In this document: piece by piece, positions 9,403 through 17,570 of the stretch | Layout of the letters: the number at the start of each line of letters is the position of its first letter | Numbering within the stretch: position 1 is the first letter of the stretch | Assembly: GCF_900107745.1 (NCBI RefSeq) | Contig: NZ_FNRO01000005.1 | Coordinates: forward strand, 186,001 to 250,000 | Reading direction: 5' to 3' | DNA length: 64,000 bases | DNA from: Variovorax sp. YR216 | GTDB taxonomy: Bacteria > Pseudomonadota > Gammaproteobacteria > Burkholderiales > Burkholderiaceae_C | The notes under the pieces: generated by a model | What the model saw: only the letters and a program-made list of their open reading frames with translations | Databases searched by the model: none | What the model was told of the DNA's origin: nothing | Position numbers and translations under genes: made by a program

Positions 9403-11541
9403 ATGGCTTCCCCCGCTTCTTCCACGCCCTCATCCACGTCTTCTCCCGTCAGCTTCCGCCGCGATGGCGATGTGTTCGTCGTCACCATCGACAACCCGCC
9501 GGTCAACGCGCTCGGCGTCGACGTCCGCCGCGGCCTCGTCGCCGCGATCGAAGCCGCAGAGGCCGATGTCAACGCGGCCGCAGTGCTGATCGTGGGCGCG
9601 GGCCGCAACTTCATCGCCGGAGCCGACATCCGCGAATTCGGCAAGACGCCGCAGCCGCCGTCGCTGCCCGAGGTCTGCAAGCGCATCGAGGACTGCAACA
9701 AGCCGGTGGTGGCCGCGATCCACGGCGCGGCGCTCGGCGGCGGGCTGGAGATCGCCCTTTCCGCCCACTACCGCCTCGCGGTGCCCTCGGCCAAGCTGGG
9801 CCTGCCCGAAGTGGCTCTCGGCCTGATCCCCGGCTCCGGCGGCACGCAGCGCACGCCGCGCCTGATCGGCGTGAAGCCCGCGATCGAGCTGATGCTGAGC
9901 GGCCGCCATGCGGGCGCCAAGGAAGCCCTCTCGCTCGGCCTGATCGACCGCGCAGGCGTTGGCGCCGATGCCTTCGCAGAAGGCCTCGCCTACGCGAAGG
10001 AACTCATCGCCGCCAAGGCCCCCGTGCGCCGCACGCGCGACGCGCAGGCACTGGCCGATGCCACCGCGAGCCGCGCCGCGCTCGACGCCGCACGCGCCGA
10101 CACCGCGAAGAAGAGCCGCGGCCTGTTCTCGCCGATGAAAATCGTCGAAGCGGTCGAGGCCGCGCTGACCCTGCCCTTCGATGAAGGCATGGCGCTGGAG
10201 CGCAAGCTGTTCCTGCAATGCATCGACAGTCCGCAGCGCGCCGGACTCATCCATGCGTTCTTCGCCGAACGCGAAGTGCTGAAAGCACCCGAGACCAAGG
10301 CCGCCAAGCCGCGCCCGCTCGATTCGGCCGGCATCGTCGGCGGCGGCACCATGGGCGCGGGCATCGCGGTGTCGATGCTCGACGCGGGCATCCCGGTCAC
10401 CATGATCGAGCGCGACGACACGCAGCTCGCGCGCGGCCGCGCCAATGTGGAGAAGGTCTACGACGGCCTGATCCAGAAGGGCCGCATGACGCCCGAAGCC
10501 AAGGCCGCCGTGATGGCGCGCTTCACCGGCTCGACCTCGTACGACGCACTGGCGAAGGTCGACATCGTGGTCGAAGCAGTGTTCGAGGAGATGGGCGTCA
10601 AGAAGGCCGTCTTCGCCGAGCTCGATCGCGTGTGCAAACCCGGCGCCGTGATCGCCACCAATACCTCGTACCTCGACATCGACGAGATCGCCGCGAGCAT
10701 CTCGCGCCCGCAGGACGTGGTGGGCCTGCACTTCTTCTCGCCGGCCAACATCATGAAGCTGCTGGAGATCGTGGTGCCCGCGAAGGTCAGCGCCGACGTG
10801 GTCGCCACCGGCTTCGAGCTCGCGAAGAAGCTCAAGAAGGTGCCGGTGCGCGCCGGCGTGTGCGACGGCTTCATCGGCAACCGCATCCTCGCGGTCTATC
10901 GCCAGGCGGCCGACCACATGATGGAAGACGGCGCCTCGCCCTACCAGATCGACCAGGCGGTGCGCGACTTCGGCTACCCGATGGGGCCGTTCCAGGTGTC
11001 CGATCTCGCCGGCGGCGACATCGGCTGGGCCACGCGCAAGCGCAAGGCCGCGACGCGGGATCCGAAGGCGCGCTACGTGCAAGTGGCCGACCGCATCTGC
11101 GAGCGCGGCTGGTTCGGCCAGAAGACGCAGCGCGGCTACTACCTGTACCCCGAAGGCGCGCGCACCGGCCAGCCCGACCCCGAGGTCCTCGCGATCATCG
11201 ATGCCGAACGCGAGCGCGCGGGCATCACGCCACGCAGCTTCACTGACGAGGAAATCATGCGCCGCTACATGGCCGCGATGATCAACGAAGGCGCGAACGT
11301 GGTGCACCAGCGCATCGCGCTGCGCCCGCTCGACGTGGACGTGACCTTCCTCTACGGCTACGGCTTCCCGCGCCATCGCGGCGGCCCGATGAAGTACGCC
11401 GACACGGTGGGCCTGGCCAAGGTGCTCGCCGACATCCGTGAATTCGAGAAGCAGGACCCGCTGTTCTGGAAGCCCTCGCCGCTGCTGGTCGAGCTGGTCG
11501 AACGCGGCGCCGATTTCGCAAGCCTCAATCAATCCGAGTAA
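9403..11541 (+). CDS. Bifunctional enoyl-CoA hydratase / 3-hydroxyacyl-CoA dehydrogenase
   Basis: This 712-residue multifunctional beta-oxidation enzyme hydrates trans-2-enoyl-CoA and oxidises the 3-hydroxyacyl-CoA. The N-terminal crotonase domain (about 17-200) keeps both catalytic glutamates, Glu116 in LGGGLE and Glu136 in LGLPEVALG. The NAD-binding glycine motif VGGGTMG is at 312-318, and the dehydrogenase catalytic histidine is His443 in GLHFFSP. The C-terminal domain ends with the FLYGYGFPRHRGGPM block. The ATG at 9403 is preferred because the frame upstream runs through the regulatory region and the divergent LysR start. It is the first gene of an operon with thiolase, two acyl-CoA dehydrogenases and ETF, and is comparable to PimF of dicarboxylate degradation. 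Confidence 0.92.
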   Translation: MASPASSTPSSTSSPVSFRRDGDVFVVTIDNPPVNALGVDVRRGLVAAIEAAEADVNAAAVLIVGAGRNFIAGADIREFGKTPQPPSLPEVCKRIEDCNKPVVAAIHGAALGGGLEIALSAHYRLAVPSAKLGLPEVALGLIPGSGGTQRTPRLIGVKPAIELMLSGRHAGAKEALSLGLIDRAGVGADAFAEGLAYAKELIAAKAPVRRTRDAQALADATASRAALDAARADTAKKSRGLFSPMKIVEAVEAALTLPFDEGMALERKLFLQCIDSPQRAGLIHAFFAEREVLKAPETKAAKPRPLDSAGIVGGGTMGAGIAVSMLDAGIPVTMIERDDTQLARGRANVEKVYDGLIQKGRMTPEAKAAVMARFTGSTSYDALAKVDIVVEAVFEEMGVKKAVFAELDRVCKPGAVIATNTSYLDIDEIAASISRPQDVVGLHFFSPANIMKLLEIVVPAKVSADVVATGFELAKKLKKVPVRAGVCDGFIGNRILAVYRQAADHMMEDGASPYQIDQAVRDFGYPMGPFQVSDLAGGDIGWATRKRKAATRDPKARYVQVADRICERGWFGQKTQRGYYLYPEGARTGQPDPEVLAIIDAERERAGITPRSFTDEEIMRRYMAAMINEGANVVHQRIALRPLDVDVTFLYGYGFPRHRGGPMKYADTVGLAKVLADIREFEKQDPLFWKPSPLLVELVERGADFASLNQSE

Positions 11542-11565
11542 TCACAGGTCCCAGGAGACATTCCC

Positions 11566-12756
11566 ATGCGCGAAGCCGTCATCGTTTCCACCGCCCGCAC
11601 ACCGCTCACCAAGGCGCATCGCGGCGAATTCAACATCACGCCCGGCCCCACGCTGGCCGCCTTCGCAGTCAAGGCCGCGGTGGAGCGCTCGGGCCTCGAC
11701 CCGGCGCTGATCGAGGACGCGATCCTCGGCTGCGGCTACCCCGAAGGCACCACCGGCCGCAACATCGCGCGCCAGGCGATCATCCGCGCCGGCCTGCCGA
11801 TCTCGATCGCCGGCACCACCGTGAACCGCTTCTGCGCCTCGGGCCTGCAGGCGATCGCGATCGCCGCCGGCCGCATCGTGGTGGACGGCGCCCCGGCCAT
11901 GATCGCGGGCGGTGTCGAGAGCATCTCGCAGATCCGCACCCGCAGCGCCACCGACAGCGGCGACAGTGGCATGGACCCGTGGATCGTCGAGCACAAGCCC
12001 GCGCTCTACATGGCAATGATCGAGACCGCCGACATCGTCGCCCAGCGCTACGGCATCAGCCGCGAGGCGCAGGACCGCTTCTCCGCCGAGAGCCAGCGCA
12101 GGACCGAAGAGGCGCAGATCGCCGGCCGCTACAAGGACGAGATCGTCTCGTGCACCACCACCATGGCGGTGACCGACAAGGAGACCAAGGAAGTCACCTA
12201 CCGCGAGGTCACCGCCACCGAAGACAACTGCAACCGCCGCGGCACCACCTACGACGCGCTCGCGAAGCTCAAGCCGGTGATGGGCGAAGACAAGTTCATC
12301 ACCGCCGGCAACGCCTCGCAACTGTCCGATGGCGCCTCGGCCTGCGTGCTGATGGAAGCGAAGGAAGCCGAGCGCGCCAACCTCAAGCCGCTGGGCGCTT
12401 TCCGTGGCTTGGCGGTCGCCGGTTGCGAGCCCGACGAGATGGGCATCGGCCCGGTCTTCGCGGTGCCGAAGCTGCTCGCGCGCCACGGCCTGAAGGTTCA
12501 GGACATCGACCTGTGGGAACTCAACGAGGCCTTTGCTTCGCAGTCGATCTACTGCCAGGACAAGCTGGGCATTCCGTCGGAACGCCTCAACGTCAACGGC
12601 GGCGCGATCTCCATCGGCCACCCCTTCGGCATGACCGGCGCGCGCCTCGCGGGCCATGTGCTGATCGAAGGCAAGCGCCGCGGCGCGAAGTACGCGGTGG
12701 TCACGATGTGCATCGCCGGCGGCATGGGCGCTGCGGGCCTTTTTGAAATCTATTGA
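11566..12756 (+). CDS. Acetyl-CoA acyltransferase (thiolase)
   Basis: This thiolase of 396 residues cleaves 3-ketoacyl-CoA with CoA to release acetyl-CoA. The nucleophilic cysteine is Cys90 in [10 protein letters not shown]. His352 in [12 protein letters not shown] and Cys382 in [14 protein letters not shown] complete the catalytic set. LNEAFA is present as in all thiolases. It starts 25 bp after the bifunctional enzyme behind the RBS-like CCAGGAGAC, and its stop is immediately followed by GAGGAG, the RBS of the next gene. Context suggests a degradative rather than a biosynthetic thiolase. It is comparable to PimB, but the chain-length preference cannot be read from the sequence. Confidence 0.92.
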   Translation: MREAVIVSTARTPLTKAHRGEFNITPGPTLAAFAVKAAVERSGLDPALIEDAILGCGYPEGTTGRNIARQAIIRAGLPISIAGTTVNRFCASGLQAIAIAAGRIVVDGAPAMIAGGVESISQIRTRSATDSGDSGMDPWIVEHKPALYMAMIETADIVAQRYGISREAQDRFSAESQRRTEEAQIAGRYKDEIVSCTTTMAVTDKETKEVTYREVTATEDNCNRRGTTYDALAKLKPVMGEDKFITAGNASQLSDGASACVLMEAKEAERANLKPLGAFRGLAVAGCEPDEMGIGPVFAVPKLLARHGLKVQDIDLWELNEAFASQSIYCQDKLGIPSERLNVNGGAISIGHPFGMTGARLAGHVLIEGKRRGAKYAVVTMCIAGGMGAAGLFEIY

Positions 12757-12766
12757 GGAGTCCGCC

Positions 12767-13969
12767 GTGGACCTGAACTTCACACCCGCGGAAGAAGCCT
12801 TCCGCGACGAGGTGCGCGCCTTCCTGGCCGCGAAGCTGCCCCAGCGCCTGTCCGACAAGGTCGCGACCGGCAAGCACCTGACCAAGGCCGACATGCAGGA
12901 ATGGCACGCCATCCTCAACGAGCGCGGTTGGCTCGCCAACCACTGGCCGAAGCAGTACGGCGGCCCGGGCTGGACCGCCGTCGAGAAGTTCATCTTCGAG
13001 AACGAATGCGCCCTCGCCCACGCGCCGCGCATCGTGCCCTTCGGTGTGAACATGCTCGGTCCGGTGCTCATCAAGTACGGCAACGAGGCGCAGAAGCAGC
13101 ACTGGCTGCCGCGCATCCTCGACGGCAGCGACTGGTGGTGCCAGGGCTATTCGGAACCGGGCGCGGGCTCGGACCTCGCATCGGTCAAGACCTCCGCCGT
13201 GCGCGGACGCGACGCGCAGGGCGACCACTACATCGTCAACGGCCAGAAGACCTGGACCACGCTGGGCCAGCATGCGGACATGATCTTCTGCCTGGTGCGC
13301 ACCAACAAGGACGCCAAGAAGCAGGAAGGCATCAGCTTCCTCCTGATCGACATGAAGTCGCCGGGCGTGGATGTGCGCCCGATCATCACGCTCGACGGCG
13401 AGCATGAAGTCAACGAGGTGTTCTTCTCCGATGTGCGCGTGCCGGCCGAGAACCTCGTCGGCGAGGAAGACAAGGGCTGGACCTGCGCCAAGTACCTGCT
13501 GACCTACGAGCGCACCAACATCGCGGGCGTGGGCTTCTCGGTTGCGGCGATGGAGCAGCTCAAGGTCATCGCCGCGAAGCAGAAGAAGAACGGCCGACCG
13601 CTCGCCGAAGACCCGGCCTTCGCGGCGCGGATGGCGAAAGTCGAGATCGACCTGGAGAACATGAAGACGACCAACCTGCGCGTGATCGCGGCGGTGGCTG
13701 GCGGCGGCGTGCCCGGCGCGGAAAGCTCGATGCTCAAGATCCGCGGCACCGAGATCCGGCAGGAGATCTCGTCGCTCACGCGGCGCGCGATGGGCGCGCA
13801 GGCGCGGCCCTTCGTCGCCGAGGCGCTGGCGGAAGGCTTTGCCGGCGAGGCGTTCAGCCCCGCGCCGGCTGCGGCGGCACGCTACTTCAACAACCGCAAG
13901 CTGTCGATCTTCGGCGGCTCGAACGAGATTCAAAAGAACATCATCTCCAAGATGATCCTGGGCTTGTGA
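12767..13969 (+). CDS. Acyl-CoA dehydrogenase (PimC-like)
   Basis: This 400-residue FAD-dependent acyl-CoA dehydrogenase forms the alpha-beta double bond and passes electrons to ETF. I chose the GTG at 12767 (VDLNFTPAEEAFR) because GAGGAG ends 6 bp upstream; an ATG at 12743 would lie inside the thiolase gene. The substrate/FAD-binding signature QGYSEPGAGSDLASV and the C-terminal SNEIQKNIISK tail are typical. It is immediately followed by a second, smaller and more divergent acyl-CoA dehydrogenase. Such large/small pairs occur in pimeloyl-CoA dehydrogenase (PimCD) and related dicarboxylate or branched-chain systems, so the two products may form a heteromer. Confidence 0.88.
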   Translation: MDLNFTPAEEAFRDEVRAFLAAKLPQRLSDKVATGKHLTKADMQEWHAILNERGWLANHWPKQYGGPGWTAVEKFIFENECALAHAPRIVPFGVNMLGPVLIKYGNEAQKQHWLPRILDGSDWWCQGYSEPGAGSDLASVKTSAVRGRDAQGDHYIVNGQKTWTTLGQHADMIFCLVRTNKDAKKQEGISFLLIDMKSPGVDVRPIITLDGEHEVNEVFFSDVRVPAENLVGEEDKGWTCAKYLLTYERTNIAGVGFSVAAMEQLKVIAAKQKKNGRPLAEDPAFAARMAKVEIDLENMKTTNLRVIAAVAGGGVPGAESSMLKIRGTEIRQEISSLTRRAMGAQARPFVAEALAEGFAGEAFSPAPAAAARYFNNRKLSIFGGSNEIQKNIISKMILGL

Positions 13970-13984
13970 GCATCGGAGGCCGAT

Positions 13985-15124
13985 ATGAATTTTGAACACA
14001 CCGAAGACCGGCGCATGCTCGCCGACAGCCTGAACCGCTTCATCGCGGAGCAGTACGGATTCGAATCGCGCAATCGCATCGCGCAATCGAAGGAAGGATT
14101 CAGCCAGCAGATCTGGCAACAGTTCGCGGAGCTGGGCGTGATCGGTGCCCTGTTCAGCGAGGCCGATGGCGGCTTCGGCGGTGCGGGCTTCGACGTCGCG
14201 GTGGTCTTCGAGGCACTGGGGCGCGGGCTCGTGGTGGAGCCACTGCTGGGTGCCGTGATGGCCGGCGAGGCGATCTCTGTCGCGGGCAACGCCGCACAGA
14301 AGGCGAAGCTCGCGGACATCATGAGCGGCGCCACCATCGCCGCCTTCGCAAATGACGAACCCGAATCGCACTACGAGCTGTCGCGCGTGCAGACGCGCGC
14401 CGAACGCAGCGGCGACGGCTGGGTGCTCGATGGCGCGAAGGCTGTGGTGCAGCAAGGCGAACAGGCCAACCTCTTCGTGGTCTCCGCGCGCACTTCGGGC
14501 GGCATGGATGACGAAGCAGGCATCTCGCTGTTCCTCGTGCCGGCGAACACCCCGGGACTCAAGGTGCGCGGCTGCCCCGCGATCGACGGCGGCCGTGTGG
14601 CGGAGCTGACGTTCGACAACACGAAGGTCGGCGCGGATGCATTGCTCGGCGCCGAAGGCAAGGGCTTCGAAGCGCTCGAACGCGCCGTCGGACGCGGCGT
14701 GCTCGCGCTGTGCGCCGAAGCGCTCGGCGCGATGGAATCGGCCAAGGACGCCACGCTGGAGTACCTGCGCACCCGCAAGCAGTTCGGCGTGTTCATCGGC
14801 AGCTTCCAGGCGCTCCAGCACCGCATGGCCGACCTGCTGCTGGAAATCGAGCAGGCACGCTCGGCCGTCATCAACGCGGCGGCGGCGATGGATTCGGACC
14901 GCGTCACGCGCGAGCGCGCGCTGTCGGCCGCGAAGTTCAGCATCGGCCGCATCGGCACGCTGGTCGCGCAGGAGAGCATCCAGATGCACGGCGGCATCGG
15001 CATGACCTGGGAGCTGCCGCTCGCGCACTTCGCCAAGCGGCTGGTGATGATCGACCACCAGCTCGGCGACGAAGACCACCACCTGCAGCGCTTCATCGAG
15101 CTCGGCCGGGAACTGGCGCAATGA
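13985..15124 (+). CDS. Acyl-CoA dehydrogenase (PimD-like)
   Basis: This is the second acyl-CoA dehydrogenase of the operon, 379 residues. The N-terminal helical domain (EDRRMLADSLNRFI), the middle beta domain and the C-terminal block SIQMHGGIGMTWELPLAHFAKR are recognisable. The middle domain is less conserved: the usual TEPGAGSD motif is replaced by NDEPESHYELSRV, so FAD/substrate contacts differ. This is typical of the small partner in PimC/PimD-like pairs. It starts 15 bp after its partner, preceded by GGAGG, and its stop overlaps the start of a 36-codon mini-ORF in an ATGA quartet. I infer it works with the preceding dehydrogenase and the ETF encoded further down. Confidence 0.85.
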   Translation: MNFEHTEDRRMLADSLNRFIAEQYGFESRNRIAQSKEGFSQQIWQQFAELGVIGALFSEADGGFGGAGFDVAVVFEALGRGLVVEPLLGAVMAGEAISVAGNAAQKAKLADIMSGATIAAFANDEPESHYELSRVQTRAERSGDGWVLDGAKAVVQQGEQANLFVVSARTSGGMDDEAGISLFLVPANTPGLKVRGCPAIDGGRVAELTFDNTKVGADALLGAEGKGFEALERAVGRGVLALCAEALGAMESAKDATLEYLRTRKQFGVFIGSFQALQHRMADLLLEIEQARSAVINAAAAMDSDRVTRERALSAAKFSIGRIGTLVAQESIQMHGGIGMTWELPLAHFAKRLVMIDHQLGDEDHHLQRFIELGRELAQ

Positions 15125-15231
15125 CCATCGGATCGACCGAAGCGCAGGGAAGCGCCGAATCGGCTCCCGGCATCGATGCCTTCCTGGCCAAGCAGAAGCC
15201 CGACTTCACCGGGCTGAAGAGAAAGTCATGA
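15121..15231 (+). pseudogene. 36-codon remnant resembling an enoyl-CoA hydratase C-terminus
   Basis: This tiny frame starts at an ATG overlapping the preceding dehydrogenase stop (ATGA) and ends in a TGA overlapping the ATG of the CoA-transferase (ATGA). Its last residues, IDAFLAKQKPDFTGLKRKS, look like the usual C-terminal tail of crotonase-family hydratases (compare AFLQKRKPSW at the end of the hydratase at 52244-53035). The first 15 residues are Ser/Gly/Ala-rich and unremarkable. I read it as what is left after an in-frame deletion of a hydratase gene that preserved translational coupling. It could still be a translated small protein. Confidence 0.5.
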
Positions 15232-16439
15232 GCGCGAACGGCGAACCTCGTCTGCCTTTGTCCGGCGTGCGCGTGCTGGACCTGTCGCGCGTGCTGGCCG
15301 GCCCAATGTGCGCGCAGGCGCTCGGCGACCTGGGCGCCGAAGTCATCAAGATCGAGCACCCCGCCCGGGGCGACGACACGCGCGACTGGGGCATCCGGGT
15401 CGGCTCGCGCAACACCGCCTACTTCAACAGCGCGAACCGCAACAAGCAGTCGCTGGGCGTGGACCTGCAAAAGCCCGAGGGCCAGCGCATCGTGCGCGAG
15501 CTCGCGAAGAAGAGCGACGTGGTGATCCAGAACTTCAAGTTCGGCGGCATCGCGAAGATGGGCCTGGACTATGAATCGCTGAAGGCCGTCAATCCGAGCA
15601 TCGTGTACTGCTCGATCACCGGCTACCGCAGCGATGGCCCCGAGGCGACCCGCCCCGGCTACGACCTCGTGGTGCAGGGCGAGGCGGGCCTGATGGCGCT
15701 CAACGGCGAGGAAGGCCAGGGGCCGCTGAAGTTCGGAGTGGCGGCCGTGGACATGTTCACCGGCATGTATTCCGCGCAGGCCATCCTCGCGGCGCTGTTC
15801 GATCGCCAGCGCACCGGCCAGGGCCGGCATGTGGAGATGGCGCTGTACGACTGCGGCCTGATGATCACCGCCTACTACGGCATGGAGGCGCTGCTGATGG
15901 GCAACGACCCGCCCAAGTACGGCAATGCGCATCCGTCCATCGTGCCCTACGGCGTGTTCGACGCGGCCGATGGTCCGCTGGTCGTCACCGTGGGCAACAA
16001 CGCGCAGTTCCAGCGCTTCTGCACCGACGTGCTCGACCGGCCCGACCTCGCGACCGACGAGCGCTTCGCGACCAACATCGGCCGCTCGCAGAACCGCCAC
16101 GCGCTGCTGCCGGAGCTGCGCACCGAACTCGGCCGCAGGCCGCGCGAGCTGCTGTTGACGCGCCTGACCGCGGCAGGTATTCCGTGCGGCGAGGTGCTGG
16201 GCCTGCTGGAAGCGCTGCAGTCGCCGCGTTCCGCCGAAGCGGGCCTCGTGGCCGAGCTGCCCAATCCCGAGACCGGCCGCGTGCAGGTGCTCGCGCCGCC
16301 GTACCGCATCGACGGCCAGCGGCTGCCCGTGCGCGCCGCGCCGCCCCTGCTCGCGCAGGATACCAATCAAGTGCTCGGCGGCCTGCTGGGCATGGATGCC
16401 GGGACCATCGCCGCGCTGCGGCGAGACGGGGTCTTGTAG
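15228..16439 (+). CDS. CaiB/BaiF family CoA-transferase (class III)
   Basis: This class III CoA-transferase of 403 residues moves CoA between acyl-CoA and a free acid. The family start GVRVLDLSRVLAGPMCAQ.LGDLGAEVIKIE is clear (residues 13-43). The candidate nucleophilic aspartate is Asp146 in RPGYDLVVQ, and GAAVDMFTGMYSAQAILAAL-type helices follow. It could activate the operon substrate using acyl-CoA or succinyl-CoA, giving an ATP-free alternative to the acyl-CoA ligase encoded downstream. Its ATG overlaps the stop of the mini-ORF, so translation should be coupled. The exact donor and acceptor are unknown. Confidence 0.88.
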   Translation: MSANGEPRLPLSGVRVLDLSRVLAGPMCAQALGDLGAEVIKIEHPARGDDTRDWGIRVGSRNTAYFNSANRNKQSLGVDLQKPEGQRIVRELAKKSDVVIQNFKFGGIAKMGLDYESLKAVNPSIVYCSITGYRSDGPEATRPGYDLVVQGEAGLMALNGEEGQGPLKFGVAAVDMFTGMYSAQAILAALFDRQRTGQGRHVEMALYDCGLMITAYYGMEALLMGNDPPKYGNAHPSIVPYGVFDAADGPLVVTVGNNAQFQRFCTDVLDRPDLATDERFATNIGRSQNRHALLPELRTELGRRPRELLLTRLTAAGIPCGEVLGLLEALQSPRSAEAGLVAELPNPETGRVQVLAPPYRIDGQRLPVRAAPPLLAQDTNQVLGGLLGMDAGTIAALRRDGVL

Positions 16440-16500
16440 GAGCTCTCCCCAGGCTCGCGCACTTCGTGGCCCCGGGGAATTGAACTGAACTGGAAAACCG

Positions 16501-17493
16501 ATGAAATTCGCAAACTTCACTCGCCGAGGCGCTCTGGGCATGGCTTTCGCCACGCTGGCCGTTCTCTCCGCTGTTCCCGCCATGGCACAGGAGTGGCCCT
16601 CGAAGCCGATCAAGTTGATCGTGCCCTTCCCGCCAGGCGGCCCGACCGACACCGCCTCGCGCGTGGTCGGCCAGAAGCTGGCCGAGCGGCTCAAGCAACC
16701 CGTGGTGGTGGAAAACCGCGCCGGTGCTTCCGGCACCATCGCGGCGCAGTTCGTCGCCAAGAGCGCGCCCGATGGCTACACGCTGATGATGCTCGCCACG
16801 CCCACGCTGCTGGCACCGCATCTGTACAAGGCCGCGGGCTATGACATGCTGAAGGACTTCGCGCCAATCGCCACCGTGTACGACCTGCCGATCGTGGTGG
16901 TGGTGAACCCCACGGTGCTGCCCGACGTGAAGACGCTGCCCGACCTGATCGCGAAGGCGAAGACCGATGGCGGCAAGCTCAACTACACGAGTTCGGGCCC
17001 GGGCAGTTTCGGCCACCTGACGATGGAGATGCTCAAGAGCCTCGGCGGCTTCGACATGCAGCACATCGCCTACAAGGGCGGCACGCCGGCCGTGACCGAC
17101 CTGCTGGGCGGCCAGGTGCCGGTGATGTATGCGGACCTCGTGGCCGCGCTGCCGCACATCCAGGCCGGCAAGCTGCGCGCGATTGCCGTGGGCTCACCGC
17201 AGCGCATCGTCCAGTTGCCGAACGTGAAGACCATCGCGGAGCAGGGCTTCAAGGGCTTCGACGCCGTCTCCTGGGGCGGCCTGCTGGCACCCGCGGGCAC
17301 GCCCAAGCCGATCGTGGATCGCATCAGCACCGAGGTGAAGCAGATCCTCGCCGACAAGGAGGTCCAGGAGCGCCTGGTGAAGGCAGGTGCGGCGGCCGCG
17401 TTCGGTGACCCGACGCAGATGGCGAGCCGCATCCGCACCGATTTCGACAAGTGGGGCAAGGTAATCCGCGATAAGCAGATCGCCGTCAACTAG
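16501..17493 (+). CDS. Bug-family (TTT) periplasmic substrate-binding protein
   Basis: This is a 330-residue solute-binding protein of the Bordetella uptake gene (Bug) type, which binds carboxylates in the periplasm for tripartite tricarboxylate transporters. A signal peptide with basic start, hydrophobic core and AMA-QE cleavage site covers about residues 1-29. The mature start WPSKPIKLIVPFPPGGPTD is the family signature, and the ENRAGASGTIAAQFVAKSAPDGYT block follows. No TctA/TctB membrane genes are adjacent, which is common for Bug genes in Burkholderiales. Its place inside a beta-oxidation operon suggests that it captures the substrate of that pathway, possibly a dicarboxylate or other organic acid. 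Confidence 0.9.
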   Translation: MKFANFTRRGALGMAFATLAVLSAVPAMAQEWPSKPIKLIVPFPPGGPTDTASRVVGQKLAERLKQPVVVENRAGASGTIAAQFVAKSAPDGYTLMMLATPTLLAPHLYKAAGYDMLKDFAPIATVYDLPIVVVVNPTVLPDVKTLPDLIAKAKTDGGKLNYTSSGPGSFGHLTMEMLKSLGGFDMQHIAYKGGTPAVTDLLGGQVPVMYADLVAALPHIQAGKLRAIAVGSPQRIVQLPNVKTIAEQGFKGFDAVSWGGLLAPAGTPKPIVDRISTEVKQILADKEVQERLVKAGAAAAFGDPTQMASRIRTDFDKWGKVIRDKQIAVN

Positions 17494-17513
17494 CCGAAGC
17501 AAGGAGTGAGGTC

Positions 17514-17558
17514 ATGAAGATTCACCTGCAGCGCTACATCGCGCTCGGCCATCCCTGA
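17514..17558 (+). other. 14-codon ORF with its own strong RBS between bug and ligase genes
   Basis: An AAGGAG sequence ends 8 bp before an ATG that opens only 14 codons (MKIHLQRYIALGHP), stopping 12 bp before the acyl-CoA ligase ATG. It may be a translated leader that feeds ribosomes to the ligase start, or the shortened front end of a lost gene. Nothing in its sequence assigns a function. Confidence 0.3.
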
Positions 17559-17570
17559 GAGAGCCTCGTC

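Noticed and set aside
9430-11532. A 700-codon minus-strand frame over the FadB-like gene
   Set aside because: Antisense shadow; composition is His/Arg/Asp-rich with no recognisable motif, while the plus strand keeps every catalytic residue.
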